Positions 39,410-48,585 of a stretch of 64,000 nucleotides of DNA are shown here, piece by piece (within the stretch, counting starts at the first letter, position 1; every line of letters starts with the position of its first letter). Source of the DNA: Capnocytophaga cynodegmi DSM 19736 (GTDB taxonomy: Bacteria > Bacteroidota > Bacteroidia > Flavobacteriales > Flavobacteriaceae); the NCBI RefSeq assembly GCF_000379185.1, contig NZ_KB900715.1:1-64000 (forward strand), in the 5' to 3' direction. The notes below the pieces were generated by a model, which searched no databases, was not told the DNA's origin, and was given only the letters and a program-made list of their open reading frames with translations. The translations under genes and the position numbers were made by a program.

Positions 39410-39452
39410 TAAAAAGAAAGGTACAAATATTATGTTTGTACCTTTCTTTTTA
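39410..39452. terminator. Bidirectional terminator
   Basis: Perfect 18-base-pair stem (39410-39427 with 39435-39452), seven-base loop, between the convergent peptidase and lipoprotein genes. Confidence 0.93.
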
Positions 39453-39454
39453 TC

Positions 39455-40375
39455 TTACATCCAATAATTAGAATTTTCCTGTTGTTCGTTTGATTCTCTC
39501 AAAATTTGTTTAATTTCATCTGTTGTTTTTTTGAAATAATCAGCCAAATCCTTCACAAAACGATCATAATCTCCCTCTTCACCGGATGAAGGTGATGTTA
39601 AAACATGCACAGGAAAATACTGATCAAAGTCTGTTCCACTACGAACCAATAAATCATCTGATGGAGCATTAAAAGGATAACTACCTTTACTTTTATCGTT
39701 ATTGATATATTTTGTTCCCCTTTGAACATGAAGTAATCGAACTCTCAAATCAAATTTTGCATACGGAATGTTAGGTGTGAAATATCCTTTTAATCCTAAC
39801 GCATCATTCGACAATTCTGATTTTTTAGTACTATTTCTCTTATCAATAAAGCTTCCCAACATAACATCTTCAGGATTAGTATCACGATATACGTAACTTA
39901 TTAATTCAGATGTTTCAGAAGAAGTTTGATTCGTTTTAGTATTTAAATAATCTTTTACAGTAAAGAAATGTTGATGGATAGGCAACATTTCAGAATTTGT
40001 AAATTCTTTATTCATTCGCTCACCTTTCGCATTATAGTAGATTATTTCCATGGCATATTGTCCCCCTGAAATCATCAATATCGGCTCTTCACCTTGTGCC
40101 AACACCTTTCCGGCTTTATTCTTACGAACAATATTTGTTCCATCAGTTTCAAAAATGAATTCCTGAGTTGGATATAACAAATTTTCAGGATTAGCGTGAA
40201 AATTCTGCCCGTGTAAGTGTCCTCTTCGGATGGTAAAAGTTACTTTACTCCACTCATCGTGTCCTTTATCATTTCGCTCATCGATTGGAGCTGGTGCATC
40301 TTTTTCACAACTTACAAGCGTCACTGTTACAAACGCTAAAATTCCTGTTTTTAATGTTTTTATAAACTTTTTCAT
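39455..40375 (-). CDS. Lipoprotein of a probable metal-uptake operon
   Basis: 306 residues; lipobox VTLVSC (Cys at about 23). I do not recognise a named family. Near the N-terminus RRGHLHGQNFHANPE and later LPIHQHFFTV contain clustered histidines that could bind a metal. The middle is beta-rich, and the end carries a predicted helix (DRFVKDLADYFKKTTDEIKQIL). Last gene of the set His-rich protein, TonB receptor, lipoprotein, lipoprotein, 24 bases after its neighbour. By context, a surface or periplasmic partner of the receptor. Confidence 0.65.
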   Translation of the reverse strand: MKKFIKTLKTGILAFVTVTLVSCEKDAPAPIDERNDKGHDEWSKVTFTIRRGHLHGQNFHANPENLLYPTQEFIFETDGTNIVRKNKAGKVLAQGEEPILMISGGQYAMEIIYYNAKGERMNKEFTNSEMLPIHQHFFTVKDYLNTKTNQTSSETSELISYVYRDTNPEDVMLGSFIDKRNSTKKSELSNDALGLKGYFTPNIPYAKFDLRVRLLHVQRGTKYINNDKSKGSYPFNAPSDDLLVRSGTDFDQYFPVHVLTSPSSGEEGDYDRFVKDLADYFKKTTDEIKQILRESNEQQENSNYWM

Positions 40376-40399
40376 TGATTTAAAATTTTAATTATATTA

Positions 40400-41188
40400 T
40401 TATCTTTTTATATTTTTGAAGAAATCACTAGGCATATTGAAAGCTATTTCAATACTATATGTTTTACTTTCATAATCGTATTCCATTGATATTTTCGGAG
40501 TATTCTTAGCCTTTGAGCTATTACTTGCCAAAGGTTTTGGATTATTTATCCAAAATATTAGTCCATCTGCTTCAATATTAGGGTTATCCATTGATTGTAA
40601 AAAATCTGCATAACCATCTCTTTCCACAAAATAGGGAGGATTTCCTGCCTTTTTACGAACATACTGAAACGCCTTTTTGGAAGGTTGTAAAGCACTGAAA
40701 CGCACGTGAAAATAATCAAAAACTTTTTTAAATTCGGTACTTGTCGCTTTCATTCCAGCATCATCTAATGGTGTTATTTCAAAATACGAAACTCCATCGT
40801 ACAAAGTATATGGAAGTTGATCCAAATCAGCTACATTTTGAAAATGTGCTTTAACTTCATATTTATTGAAAGGAGATTCTTTTGCCTCAGCTATAAAGGT
40901 CAATTCGGTAATATCTTCATCGGCTTCTTCCAATTCATCTTCATTCTTTACAAAAGCAACTTTATCGGCTTTCAATTTATCGATAAATTCCATTTTTGGT
41001 TTCCCTATATAATTATTCAAAATGTTCAATTGCAAAACATTCAAGGGATAAATCGTTGCATCAAAGGTAAACTCTTCTTTTTCTTTTACAGAAGGCTTAT
41101 CTACTTCCGAAGAATTATCCTTGTTACAGCTCATTATTAAAGTAGCAAACATTACTACTACAAAGCTAAATCTAACTATGTTTTTCAT
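40400..41188 (-). CDS. Lipoprotein of a probable metal-uptake operon
   Basis: 262 residues; lipobox TLIMSC (Cys at about 21). Rich in Lys, Glu and aromatic residues, mostly beta with no recognised domain. The acidic stretch NEDELEEADEDITEL (about 82-96) is notable. The region between this gene and the upstream TonB receptor (323 bases) holds a degenerate tandem repeat instead of a plain spacer. Function unknown; the position suggests a partner of the receptor. Confidence 0.65.
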   Translation of the reverse strand: MKNIVRFSFVVVMFATLIMSCNKDNSSEVDKPSVKEKEEFTFDATIYPLNVLQLNILNNYIGKPKMEFIDKLKADKVAFVKNEDELEEADEDITELTFIAEAKESPFNKYEVKAHFQNVADLDQLPYTLYDGVSYFEITPLDDAGMKATSTEFKKVFDYFHVRFSALQPSKKAFQYVRKKAGNPPYFVERDGYADFLQSMDNPNIEADGLIFWINNPKPLASNSSKAKNTPKISMEYDYESKTYSIEIAFNMPSDFFKNIKR

Positions 41189-41309
41189 TATTTAATTTTA
41201 CTTTTATTTGTTATTAAATTCGTTTTGAAAGTTTCTATTACCGAAATAGTATTCTTCAGTTAAAAAACATTCTTTTTTACATTAAAATTATCTTTTCTTT
41301 TAAAAGAAA

Positions 41310-41511
41310 CAACTTGCTTCATACAGAAAACCATTTGCTTCACATCAGGAATTACCTGCTTCATATCAGAAATTGTTTGCTTCACTTCGGAAATCACTTT
41401 CCGCAGTTAAGAAATCTTTTCCGTAAGATGAAAAACTTCCTTTCTGATATAAGAAACAATCTGACCGACATCGTTCATTATTCACTCCACATCGTTTATT
41501 TCATTCTTCAT
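41310..41511. repeat. Degenerate tandem repeat with about 21-base period
   Basis: Roughly nine imperfect copies, best in 41310-41400, with the core TTGCTTCAyaTCAGrAAT recurring every 20-22 bases and decaying towards 41511. The repeat fills most of the space between the TonB receptor and the next lipoprotein. Because 21 is a multiple of three, both strands read as heptads: LLHIRNx on the plus strand and VIxDxKQ on the minus strand. No good start or product on either strand. Confidence 0.7.
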
Positions 41512-43797
41512 TTAGAACTTATAAGTCAATCGAAGTTGTACGTTTCGCCCTAAGTCGTGAGCATAATATCGGAAGCGGTTGGTGTATTCCTTATACAATC
41601 TATCAAAAAGATTCTCAATGGAAAAATGTACCGCAAGTGATTGCGTTTGTCCAAACGGAAAACGGAAACCTCCCCCCACATCGAGCAAATGATACGCATC
41701 AGGAGTTGTGCTTACCAACTCTTGTTTCGGGTCGAAACGCAGTTGTTTTGCAACAAACGTATGCTTTGCCGAAATGTACACATTATGAAGCTTTCCCATC
41801 TTCGGTAATTCCCAATGCAACTCCTGTTGGATTCTCTCCGAAGGAATGAAAGGAAAATACCGCTTCGTTTTGAGTTCATTAGCATACACCACCGAACCTT
41901 GCAAACCATACTTCCATTGAGGTAAAAACTGATAGCTCATCTCTAAATCCACCCCGCGAAAGAAAGCATCGGCTTGTGCGTAACGAAAAATCGGATATAC
42001 TCCTGAAAAAAGCGTTTTGGTCTCTCCAGTCGGTGCATCGTAAATATAGTTTCTGATAAGTTGTGCAAAGAAATCCACATTAAGCAACCATTTTTCCTGC
42101 TCGAACTTTACCGAAGTAATCCATTTTACGCCTCGCTCCGATTGTAAATTTTCATCGCCAATATCGTACGTTCCTGCCCCGTGATGAAGTCCATTGCTAT
42201 ACAATTCGCTCACGTGAGGCGAACGCCACGCCACTCCTACATTAGATGTGAACGACCATTGCTCACTTGGAGCATAGCTTCCTCCAACAGAGTACGTTAT
42301 ATTGTGAAATGAATGATTTCCTCCGTAACGTTGCGAAAAAGCGTTGTAACCATCGGCATTGAATGATTTATAATCGTACCGAAGTCCGCCTTCTATTTCC
42401 CAAACTCCGCCATCATACTTTTGAATAGCGAAACCTCCGTATCCAAAAGAGGCAAAATTCGGAATCACTGGAACAACTCCCGTACCAGGTGAATTATAAT
42501 TGACCTGTTGTGAGGCACTTACTCCAAGATGAGACTTCCATTTGCCATAATGATTCTCCCACGAAGCATCAAATAAATGTGTTGAAAGTTCCATATTCAA
42601 CGCTGGGATGCGTGTTCGCTCCAATCGGCGAACGTTGAATTCTTTTCGGATATCATCTTGGAAAGCATACTGAGCTGTGAACTTTCCTCCGAAAGGAAGT
42701 CGCACAAATCCTTTTACTTTCAGCAAATGATGCGTAACTTCTTGCTTAGGTGCTTCTATCTGATAGGAAAACGGATAAGTCGTTAGCGGACGTCCGATTT
42801 CAAATCGGGCAAGTAGGTCATCTAAATTCCCAATATGCGAACCATAAAAAACACCCGTTTCATTGTAATACCGACTATAGAAAGCCTCCACTCCCCATTG
42901 CTCCTTTTCCACGCCAGTTGCTACAGAAAAGTTTTTTTCTTGCTGAGCAGTATTATTCAGATGATAATCTGCCGTCTGAACATCTCCAGACCGTTTCGCA
43001 CTTGCCTGAACTCGCCACGCCCATTGCGGAAGACTTGGCACAGCTGTTTCGAGCTTCAAGGAAGTTGCCATTTTTCGTCCGTTAGATGCCCACGAAGGAG
43101 AAACTTCTCCGTGAAGAGCATCGCCATACGGAAGTTTTTCAGGCGAAATAACAACAACACCTCCCAAAGCATCGGAACCATATCGGACAGCATCGGCACC
43201 TTTCACCACAGCAATGCGATTTGCCATCGCAGGGTCGATTTCAGGTGCGTGGTCTGCTCCCCACTGTTGCCCTTCTTGCCGAACTTCATTATTAAGTATG
43301 AGAATTCGGTTGCTATGTAGCCCGTGAATTACGGGTTTTGCGATAGTGGCTCCGGTTTGTATCATCGACACTCCCCGAACTGAAGCAAGTAATTCGGCTA
43401 ATGATTCCCCTGATTTCTTTTGTAGGTCATCTTTACCCAAAACAGAAGCAACATTATTGCGAGATGTCATTCGGTTTTGCAGATAAATGACAGTTTCATC
43501 TAACTGATTGACACTTTCTTTCAATTGAATCACCAATTGTTCCTTCTGAGGAATTTCTATTTTTGTTTGATAATCCTCAAATCCCAGATAAGTAACTTTA
43601 AGAGAATATGTTTGCTTTTTCAAATTCGAAATAGAAACATTCCCCTGACTATCTGAAACATAGTGTTTCCCAGCAAAATGAATTACTGCCCCGATAAGTG
43701 GTTGTTTTTGTTCATCTTCAATTTTCAGCCGAAGTGTTTGTTGCCCGTAAATACAACTACAAAAACTGAAAATCAAAAGACAAAAAATATTTTGCAT
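41512..43797 (-). CDS. TonB-dependent receptor with carboxypeptidase-like N-terminal domain
   Basis: 761 residues. Signal peptide 1-18 (CIYGQ), then a CarboxypepD_reg-like beta-sandwich (about 20-105, QPLIGAVIHFAGKHYVSDSQG). The plug follows with VRGVSMIQTGATIAKPVIHGL and GGVVVISPEKLPYG, then a barrel ending in RNVQLRLTYKF. GVFYGSHIGNLDDL and several His-containing loops recall ZnuD-type receptors for zinc or other metals. The His-rich exported protein just upstream supports metal uptake. Substrate not proven; heme or siderophore remain options. The gene looks less AT-rich than its lipoprotein neighbours. Confidence 0.85.
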   Translation of the reverse strand: MQNIFCLLIFSFCSCIYGQQTLRLKIEDEQKQPLIGAVIHFAGKHYVSDSQGNVSISNLKKQTYSLKVTYLGFEDYQTKIEIPQKEQLVIQLKESVNQLDETVIYLQNRMTSRNNVASVLGKDDLQKKSGESLAELLASVRGVSMIQTGATIAKPVIHGLHSNRILILNNEVRQEGQQWGADHAPEIDPAMANRIAVVKGADAVRYGSDALGGVVVISPEKLPYGDALHGEVSPSWASNGRKMATSLKLETAVPSLPQWAWRVQASAKRSGDVQTADYHLNNTAQQEKNFSVATGVEKEQWGVEAFYSRYYNETGVFYGSHIGNLDDLLARFEIGRPLTTYPFSYQIEAPKQEVTHHLLKVKGFVRLPFGGKFTAQYAFQDDIRKEFNVRRLERTRIPALNMELSTHLFDASWENHYGKWKSHLGVSASQQVNYNSPGTGVVPVIPNFASFGYGGFAIQKYDGGVWEIEGGLRYDYKSFNADGYNAFSQRYGGNHSFHNITYSVGGSYAPSEQWSFTSNVGVAWRSPHVSELYSNGLHHGAGTYDIGDENLQSERGVKWITSVKFEQEKWLLNVDFFAQLIRNYIYDAPTGETKTLFSGVYPIFRYAQADAFFRGVDLEMSYQFLPQWKYGLQGSVVYANELKTKRYFPFIPSERIQQELHWELPKMGKLHNVYISAKHTFVAKQLRFDPKQELVSTTPDAYHLLDVGGGFRFPFGQTQSLAVHFSIENLFDRLYKEYTNRFRYYAHDLGRNVQLRLTYKF

Positions 43798-43900
43798 AAA
43801 TTATTTCTATTAAAAGTACAATGAAGCATATGCTCAATGTGTTGAAACACAAAGGCACGAAAAGTTATGTCGGAATAGCGACATAGTTTTTATCTATTTG

Positions 43901-44260
43901 TTACGAAATAATTTGAGAAGGCGGACCTCGTGTAGAAATATAGATATCAAAACTCGTTGTATCATCTTTTGTGGTAAAAAACTCAACAACGAAATTTTCA
44001 TTAGGTATACTATAAATAAAGTACGATTGTATAAAAAACGTGTGAAGTTGATGAAAAATACAATCGTGATGATGCTTATGTGAATGGGAAAAATGTGCTT
44101 CGTGATGACATTCTTGTCCTGTTGCGAGAGTACACATTTCCTCTGCCGAATGGTGACAATGATGTTCGTGAAAGAACTCACCAACCGGAAAAGCAACCTT
44201 CAACATACTGAAAAGTAAGCAGAAAGTGATGAAATGCTTATATGATTTTTGTAATTTCAA
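43901..44260 (-). CDS. His-rich small exported protein
   Basis: 119 residues beginning at TTG 44260; a stop codon lies directly before it, so no earlier start exists. N-terminal hydrophobic segment (about 10-25) acts as signal or anchor. The middle has dense His/Cys clusters: HEHHCHHSAEEMC, ECHHEAHFSHSHKHHHDC. The C-terminal part is hydrophobic/aromatic. Not a family I can name; similar His-rich small proteins accompany metal TonB receptors. It lies 103 bases upstream of the receptor, behind a -7 element TACCTTTG (44311-44318, minus). Probable periplasmic metal buffer. Another frame (43894-44196) is a shadow. Confidence 0.7.
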   Translation of the reverse strand: MKLQKSYKHFITFCLLFSMLKVAFPVGEFFHEHHCHHSAEEMCTLATGQECHHEAHFSHSHKHHHDCIFHQLHTFFIQSYFIYSIPNENFVVEFFTTKDDTTSFDIYISTRGPPSQIIS

Positions 44261-44362
44261 TTAGATTAACTCTCTTCTAAATTTGCTCATCAACTAAATA
44301 AGACAGCCCACAAAGGTATGAAAAATATATTTATTATGAATAAATTATTTTATCAGCAAAAC

Positions 44363-44396
44363 AAAAAAGCCTGATGGAAATACCATCAGACTTTTT
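44363..44396 (-). terminator. Terminator after rplT
   Basis: Stem of 13-14 base pairs around CTGATGG/CCATCAG with A- and T-runs on both sides; works for the rplT transcript. Confidence 0.88.
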
Positions 44397-44424
44397 GAAA
44401 TGAAATAATATCTTAATTAAACGT

Positions 44425-44769
44425 TTATTTTACTCTTTCAACAATAGCTTTAAAAGCTTCCGGATGATTCATTGCTAAATCAGCAAGAACCTTACGATTA
44501 AGCTCAATATTATTAGCTTTCAATTTCCCCATAAATTGAGAGTATGACAACCCGTGAAGTCTCGCTCCTGCGTTGATACGCACAATCCACAAAGCACGGA
44601 ATGTTCTCTTTTTATTACGGCGGTCTCTGTAAGCATATTGCATTGCTTTTTCAACAGCATTCTTAGCTACCGTCCAAACGTTTTTTCTGCGACCAAAGAA
44701 ACCTTTGGCTTGCTTCATTATTTTTTTTCTACGAGCTCTACGAGCTACTGCATTTACTGATCTTGGCAT
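44425..44769 (-). CDS. rplT: 50S ribosomal protein L20
   Basis: 114 residues, the usual length. Basic N-terminus [17 protein letters not shown], then [15 protein letters not shown] and [20 protein letters not shown], typical of L20, which binds 23S rRNA early in assembly. Last gene of thrS-infC-rpmI-rplT. The 131-base gap to rpmI is long for an operon and has no terminator; it may hold a regulatory RNA region, since L20 represses this operon in other bacteria, but I cannot identify the structure. Confidence 0.97.
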   Translation of the reverse strand: MPRSVNAVARRARRKKIMKQAKGFFGRRKNVWTVAKNAVEKAMQYAYRDRRNKKRTFRALWIVRINAGARLHGLSYSQFMGKLKANNIELNRKVLADLAMNHPEAFKAIVERVK

Positions 44770-44900
44770 AAAATTTTAAATTTTTGTAGTAGGTGGCTCT
44801 TTCAAACTCTTTTATTACCTAACTCCATGGTTATTAAATTCCCTTTGGGGCTAAAAATATCTCTACTTTGAAATACCCCGTAGCATCATTTACAAAAGAT

Positions 44901-45098
44901 TTATTTCAAACCTAATTGTCTCTTAATACTTGCTTCATCATTGGCGTGAACCAATGTGGTGTGTGTTAATTTTAGCTTACGTTTTGTTGATTTTTTAGTC
45001 AGAATGTGACTTTTGTAAGCATGCTTTCTTTTAATTTTCCCTGAGCCTGTAACTTGAAAACGTTTCTTAGCCCCAGATTTGGTTTTAATTTTTGGCAT
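44901..45098 (-). CDS. rpmI: 50S ribosomal protein L35
   Basis: 65 residues, very basic: [26 protein letters not shown] split over the first 26 positions, with the conserved [10 protein letters not shown]. Has its own promoter after infC (-7 at 45160-45167) and precedes rplT, as in most bacteria. Confidence 0.97.
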   Translation of the reverse strand: MPKIKTKSGAKKRFQVTGSGKIKRKHAYKSHILTKKSTKRKLKLTHTTLVHANDEASIKRQLGLK

Positions 45099-45159
45099 TT
45101 TGCTTTTGATTTTTTTTAGATATTATTTCATTATCGATTAATCGCTTTTTAAGCGGGTG

Positions 45160-45189
45160 CAAATATACAAATTATTTCTTTTTAGGCAA
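45160..45189 (-). promoter_or_regulatory. Promoter of rpmI-rplT with structured 5' UTR
   Basis: Minus strand: TTG, 19 bases, TATATTTG (45167-45160), then CACCCG. It overlaps the end of infC. The UTR contains a small hairpin CGCTT-AAA-AAGCG and next to it the ten-base palindrome CGATTAATCG, a possible site for feedback by L20. Confidence 0.65.
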
Positions 45190-45720
45190 GGGAGCAAGAA
45201 ACATTGTCATTCTTTTTCCTTCTAACTTTGGCATTTGCTCAACTTTTCCAAACTCTTCAAGGTCAGTTGCCAAACGCAACAACAGAATTTCACCTTGATC
45301 TTTATAAATGATTGAGCGTCCTTTGAAAAACACATACGCCTTCACTTTTGAACCCTCTTTCAGGAACTTTTCGCCGTGTTTTTTCTTAAATTCATAATCG
45401 TGTTCATCAGTTTGAGGCCCAAAACGAATCTCTTTGATAACTACTTTTGTAGCTTTTGCCTTAATTTCCTTTTCACGTTTTTTCTGTTCGTAAAGAAATT
45501 TTTTGTAGTCAATTACCTTACAAACAGGAGGCGTTGCATTTGGTGATATTTCAACCAAGTCTAACTCCAATTCTTCCGCAATTTCCAATGCCTTACGAGT
45601 AGGATATATGCCTGTCTCGACATTCTCCCCTACCAAACGGACCTCTGGAACTCGAATATCACGATTTATCCTATGAGGTTGTTTGTCGTCTCTACCCTGT
45701 GTGTTAACTCTCTTATTAAT
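45172..45720 (-). CDS. infC: Translation initiation factor IF-3, with ATT start codon
   Basis: Binds the 30S subunit and checks start codon and initiator tRNA. From ATT 45720 it has 182 residues: INKRVNTQG, then [18 protein letters not shown], linker, and the C-terminal domain ending PLPKKK. No ATG, GTG or TTG exists between the in-frame stop upstream (nine bases before) and the TTG at 45636, which lies inside the conserved RLVGEN motif and would cut off the N-terminal domain. An ATT start is the known autoregulated start of infC in E. coli, so I adopt it. Sits between thrS and rpmI. Confidence 0.9.
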   Translation of the reverse strand: MNKRVNTQGRDDKQPHRINRDIRVPEVRLVGENVETGIYPTRKALEIAEELELDLVEISPNATPPVCKVIDYKKFLYEQKKREKEIKAKATKVVIKEIRFGPQTDEHDYEFKKKHGEKFLKEGSKVKAYVFFKGRSIIYKDQGEILLLRLATDLEEFGKVEQMPKLEGKRMTMFLAPLPKKK

Positions 45721-45755
45721 AACTATTTATTTTTTGATTAGTAATCTATTAATCC

Positions 45756-45785
45756 AAAATCAAAATTCATCAAAATTTTGATTTT
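45756..45785. repeat. AT-rich inverted repeat in the thrS-infC gap
   Basis: AAAATCAAAATT (45756-45767) and its exact complement (45774-45785) separated by six bases. It lies just after the thrS stop and 36 bases before the infC start. No T-run follows, so a simple terminator is unlikely; an operator or RNA-processing hairpin is possible. Confidence 0.55.
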
Positions 45786-45791
45786 CTAATT

Positions 45792-47732
45792 TCATTCCTT
45801 AAACTTCTTAATACTTTTATCAATCTCTGCTTGAACAATTTTAACAAACGCTTCAACAGAAATACTTCCCAAGCTTTCTCCCCCGTGTTTTCTGACAGAA
45901 ACTGTGGCTTCTTTTTCCTCATTTTCACCCACAATCAGCATAAACGGAATTTTTTGAGTTTCTGCCTCACGGATTTTTTTACCAATGGTTTCATTACGAT
46001 TATCAATCAGTGTGCGAATTTCGAAATTTTCTAACAAATTCAAAACTTTTTGAGCATATTTTTCATATTTTTCACTCAAAGAAAGTATTATCGCCTGATT
46101 TGGCATCAACCAAAGTGGGAAATTACCCGCTGTATGCTCCAACAAAATCGCCACAAAACGCTCCATACTTCCGAAAGGTGCTCGGTGTATCATAACAGGT
46201 CTATGCAATTCATTATCAGAACCTTTATACCACAAATCGAAACGCTCTGGCAAGTTATAATCTACTTGGATTGTTCCAAGCTGCCAACTTCTTCCCAAAG
46301 CATCTTTCACCATAAAGTCTAATTTAGGTCCGTAGAAAGCAGCTTCGCCTGTTTCAATCACGTAATTCAACCCTTTTTCTTTGGCAGCGTTGATAATTGC
46401 TTGTTCTGCTTTTTGCCAATTTTCATCGGAACCAATATATTTAGCTGGATTTTCAGGGTCACGCAACGACACTTGTGCTGTAAAATTCTCAAAACCAAGC
46501 GAACCAAATACATACAACACCAAATCAATCACATTTTTGAACTCTTCATCCAATTGTTCTGGTGTACAAAAAATGTGGGCATCGTCTTGAGTGAAGCAAC
46601 GTACACGAGTAAGTCCATGAAGTTCACCACTTTGCTCGTAACGATACACCGTTCCAAATTCGGCAAAACGCTTAGGCAAATCACGATAACTCCAAGGTTT
46701 TGAGTTATAAATTTCGCAGTGATGCGGACAGTTCATCGGTTTTAGTAGGTACTCTTCACCTTCGTTAGGCGTTGCAATAGGTTGAAAACTATCTTTACCA
46801 TATTTTTCCCAATGCCCTGAAGTTACATACAAATCTTTATGTCCGATATGCGGAGAAACAACTTGCTCATATCCAGCTTGTTTTTGTGCTTTCCGCAAGA
46901 ATTGTTCTAAACGCTCACGAAGCGCTGCTCCTTTGGGCAACCACAACGGAAGCCCTTGCCCAACCTTATTTGAAAAGGTAAACAATTCTAATTCTTTCCC
47001 TAACTTTCTGTGGTCTCGCTTTTTAGCTTCTTCCAAAAGGGCTAAATATTCCGTCAAGTCTTTCTGTTTTGGGAACGAAATTCCGTAAACACGCGTTAAC
47101 TGTTTGTTTTTTTCATCGCCACGCCAATACGCCCCTGCGATACTCAATATTTTTACCGCTTTTACAAAACCCGTATTAGGCAAATGCCCGCCACGACAAA
47201 GGTCTGTAAAAGTGGAATGATCACAGAATGTAATTGAACCATCTTCCAGATTTTCAATCAATTCTGTTTTATATGGATTTTCTTTGTAAAGTTCTAATGC
47301 ATCTTTTTTACTTACAGAACGCATTGAAAAAGTATGCTTCCCTTTGGCAATTTCAAGCATTTTCTTCTCAATTTCTGGAATATCTTTTTCAGAAAAACTA
47401 TGTTGTCCAAAGTCTACATCATAATAGAATCCGTTATCAATAGCAGGACCGATCGTCAATTTGATACCCGAAAAAGTTTCTTCCAAAGCTTGAGCCAAAA
47501 TATGGGCAGACGAATGCCAAAATGCTTTTTTGCCCTCAGCATCATTCCAAGTGTATAAAACTAAACTTCCATCGGTGGTCAGGGGGGTCGTTATTTCAAT
47601 CGTTTTTCCATTGTAACTTGCTGACAATATATTTCTTGCCAACCCTTCACTAATGCTCAAAGCAACTTCATAAGGAGTCGTTCCCTTAGCAACTTCCTTA
47701 ACCGAACCATCTGGTAGCGTAATTTTAATCAT
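45792..47732 (-). CDS. thrS: Threonine-tRNA ligase
   Basis: Charges tRNA-Thr. 646 residues with the full domain set: TGS domain (1-60, [19 protein letters not shown]), editing domain with [11 protein letters not shown] and RGGHLPNTG (about 70-240), class II core with motif 2 and the zinc ligands in [11 protein letters not shown] (near 335), motif 3 [13 protein letters not shown], and a C-terminal anticodon-binding domain. First gene before infC-rpmI-rplT. A -7 element TACATTTG lies at 47755-47762 (minus), so it has its own promoter and a 5' UTR of only about 15 bases, too short for E. coli-type operator stems. Confidence 0.97.
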   Translation of the reverse strand: MIKITLPDGSVKEVAKGTTPYEVALSISEGLARNILSASYNGKTIEITTPLTTDGSLVLYTWNDAEGKKAFWHSSAHILAQALEETFSGIKLTIGPAIDNGFYYDVDFGQHSFSEKDIPEIEKKMLEIAKGKHTFSMRSVSKKDALELYKENPYKTELIENLEDGSITFCDHSTFTDLCRGGHLPNTGFVKAVKILSIAGAYWRGDEKNKQLTRVYGISFPKQKDLTEYLALLEEAKKRDHRKLGKELELFTFSNKVGQGLPLWLPKGAALRERLEQFLRKAQKQAGYEQVVSPHIGHKDLYVTSGHWEKYGKDSFQPIATPNEGEEYLLKPMNCPHHCEIYNSKPWSYRDLPKRFAEFGTVYRYEQSGELHGLTRVRCFTQDDAHIFCTPEQLDEEFKNVIDLVLYVFGSLGFENFTAQVSLRDPENPAKYIGSDENWQKAEQAIINAAKEKGLNYVIETGEAAFYGPKLDFMVKDALGRSWQLGTIQVDYNLPERFDLWYKGSDNELHRPVMIHRAPFGSMERFVAILLEHTAGNFPLWLMPNQAIILSLSEKYEKYAQKVLNLLENFEIRTLIDNRNETIGKKIREAETQKIPFMLIVGENEEKEATVSVRKHGGESLGSISVEAFVKIVQAEIDKSIKKFKE

Positions 47733-47841
47733 ATATTTATAGTTTTTGAAACAGCAAATGTATTAAAATTAAATCAATTTTTTTATCATTTTTCGAAAAG
47801 AAATTTAAACCTCTCTTTTTGAAAATTTGACAAATATATTT

Positions 47842-48585
47842 TTATTCGTTTTCAGGCTTCTCCTTTTTCTTTTCTTTTCTGTACAATGGGATTAAATAAG
47901 ATAAACTATAGTTGTATGTGGCCCCAAACCTGCTTCCTTCTCTAACACGATTAAACCCTGGTATCCAGTAATTTGGAAAATCACCCTGTACATTCACAAC
48001 CAAGAAACCTAAACGAACACTTGCTCCTGCAAACAAATTCTTCAAAAGTTCCACCTTCATTCCCAAGACAAGTTCTAGCCAATGAGCGGTTCGTCCGTCA
48101 TAAGTTCTTAACCAATTAGAATTTTTTCCAACAACATTTCCTTTCCAATACTGATTATCTTTATGAATTGTGTAAGAATGAAGCTCTTGAGAGAATAAAG
48201 AAAAACCATATCTTCCTCCAACATAAATCATATTTTCCATTCCATACCAATTTCCGTAAGTATTATAATCCACTCCAAAACGAATAAATTGTCCCTTAGT
48301 TTTGTATGAAAAATAATCTTCCTGAGTGTTTTTTTGCTCCATTCCTAACTCTGCACCAATATAATATTTGTAATTGATGCGATAATCTCCTACAAATTCA
48401 ATTCCATAGTAATTCTCATCAAGAAAAGAACGAATTGGTTTGCTAATATCCACTCCCACACGCAATCCATAACGCTGTTTATAGACAGATTTTTCCTCTT
48501 CTTTATCTTTTGTAACTGACTGAGATAAAATAGAATGTACGAACAAGAAATTAATGATAAATATGTACTTGAGCACTTGATTCAT
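47842..48585 (-). CDS. DUF6048-family outer-membrane beta-barrel protein
   Basis: 247 residues with a signal peptide (about 1-21, SILSQ). Small barrel pattern: YGLRVGVDISKPIRSFL, YIGAELGMEQ, MIYVGGRYGFSLFSQ, ending in SYLIPLYRK and a charged tail. It overlaps the DUF6452 gene by 35 bases; the pair is conserved across Flavobacteriia, which points to a shared envelope function, so far unknown. Confidence 0.82.
   Translation of the reverse strand: MNQVLKYIFIINFLFVHSILSQSVTKDKEEEKSVYKQRYGLRVGVDISKPIRSFLDENYYGIEFVGDYRINYKYYIGAELGMEQKNTQEDYFSYKTKGQFIRFGVDYNTYGNWYGMENMIYVGGRYGFSLFSQELHSYTIHKDNQYWKGNVVGKNSNWLRTYDGRTAHWLELVLGMKVELLKNLFAGASVRLGFLVVNVQGDFPNYWIPGFNRVREGSRFGATYNYSLSYLIPLYRKEKKKEKPENE

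Noticed and set aside
41314-41553. Plus-strand ORF of 79 codons over the tandem repeat
   Set aside because: It is created by the 21-base period, runs into the 3' end of the TonB receptor gene on the other strand, and has no promoter or family.
43894-44196. Minus-strand ORF of 100 codons overlapping the His-rich gene
   Set aside because: Composition is random; the other frame has a signal-like N-terminus and ordered His clusters and is the better call.
47733-47841. T-box or threonine leader in front of thrS
   Set aside because: No T-box sequence, no Thr-rich ORF and no terminator; the predicted UTR is only about 15 bases.
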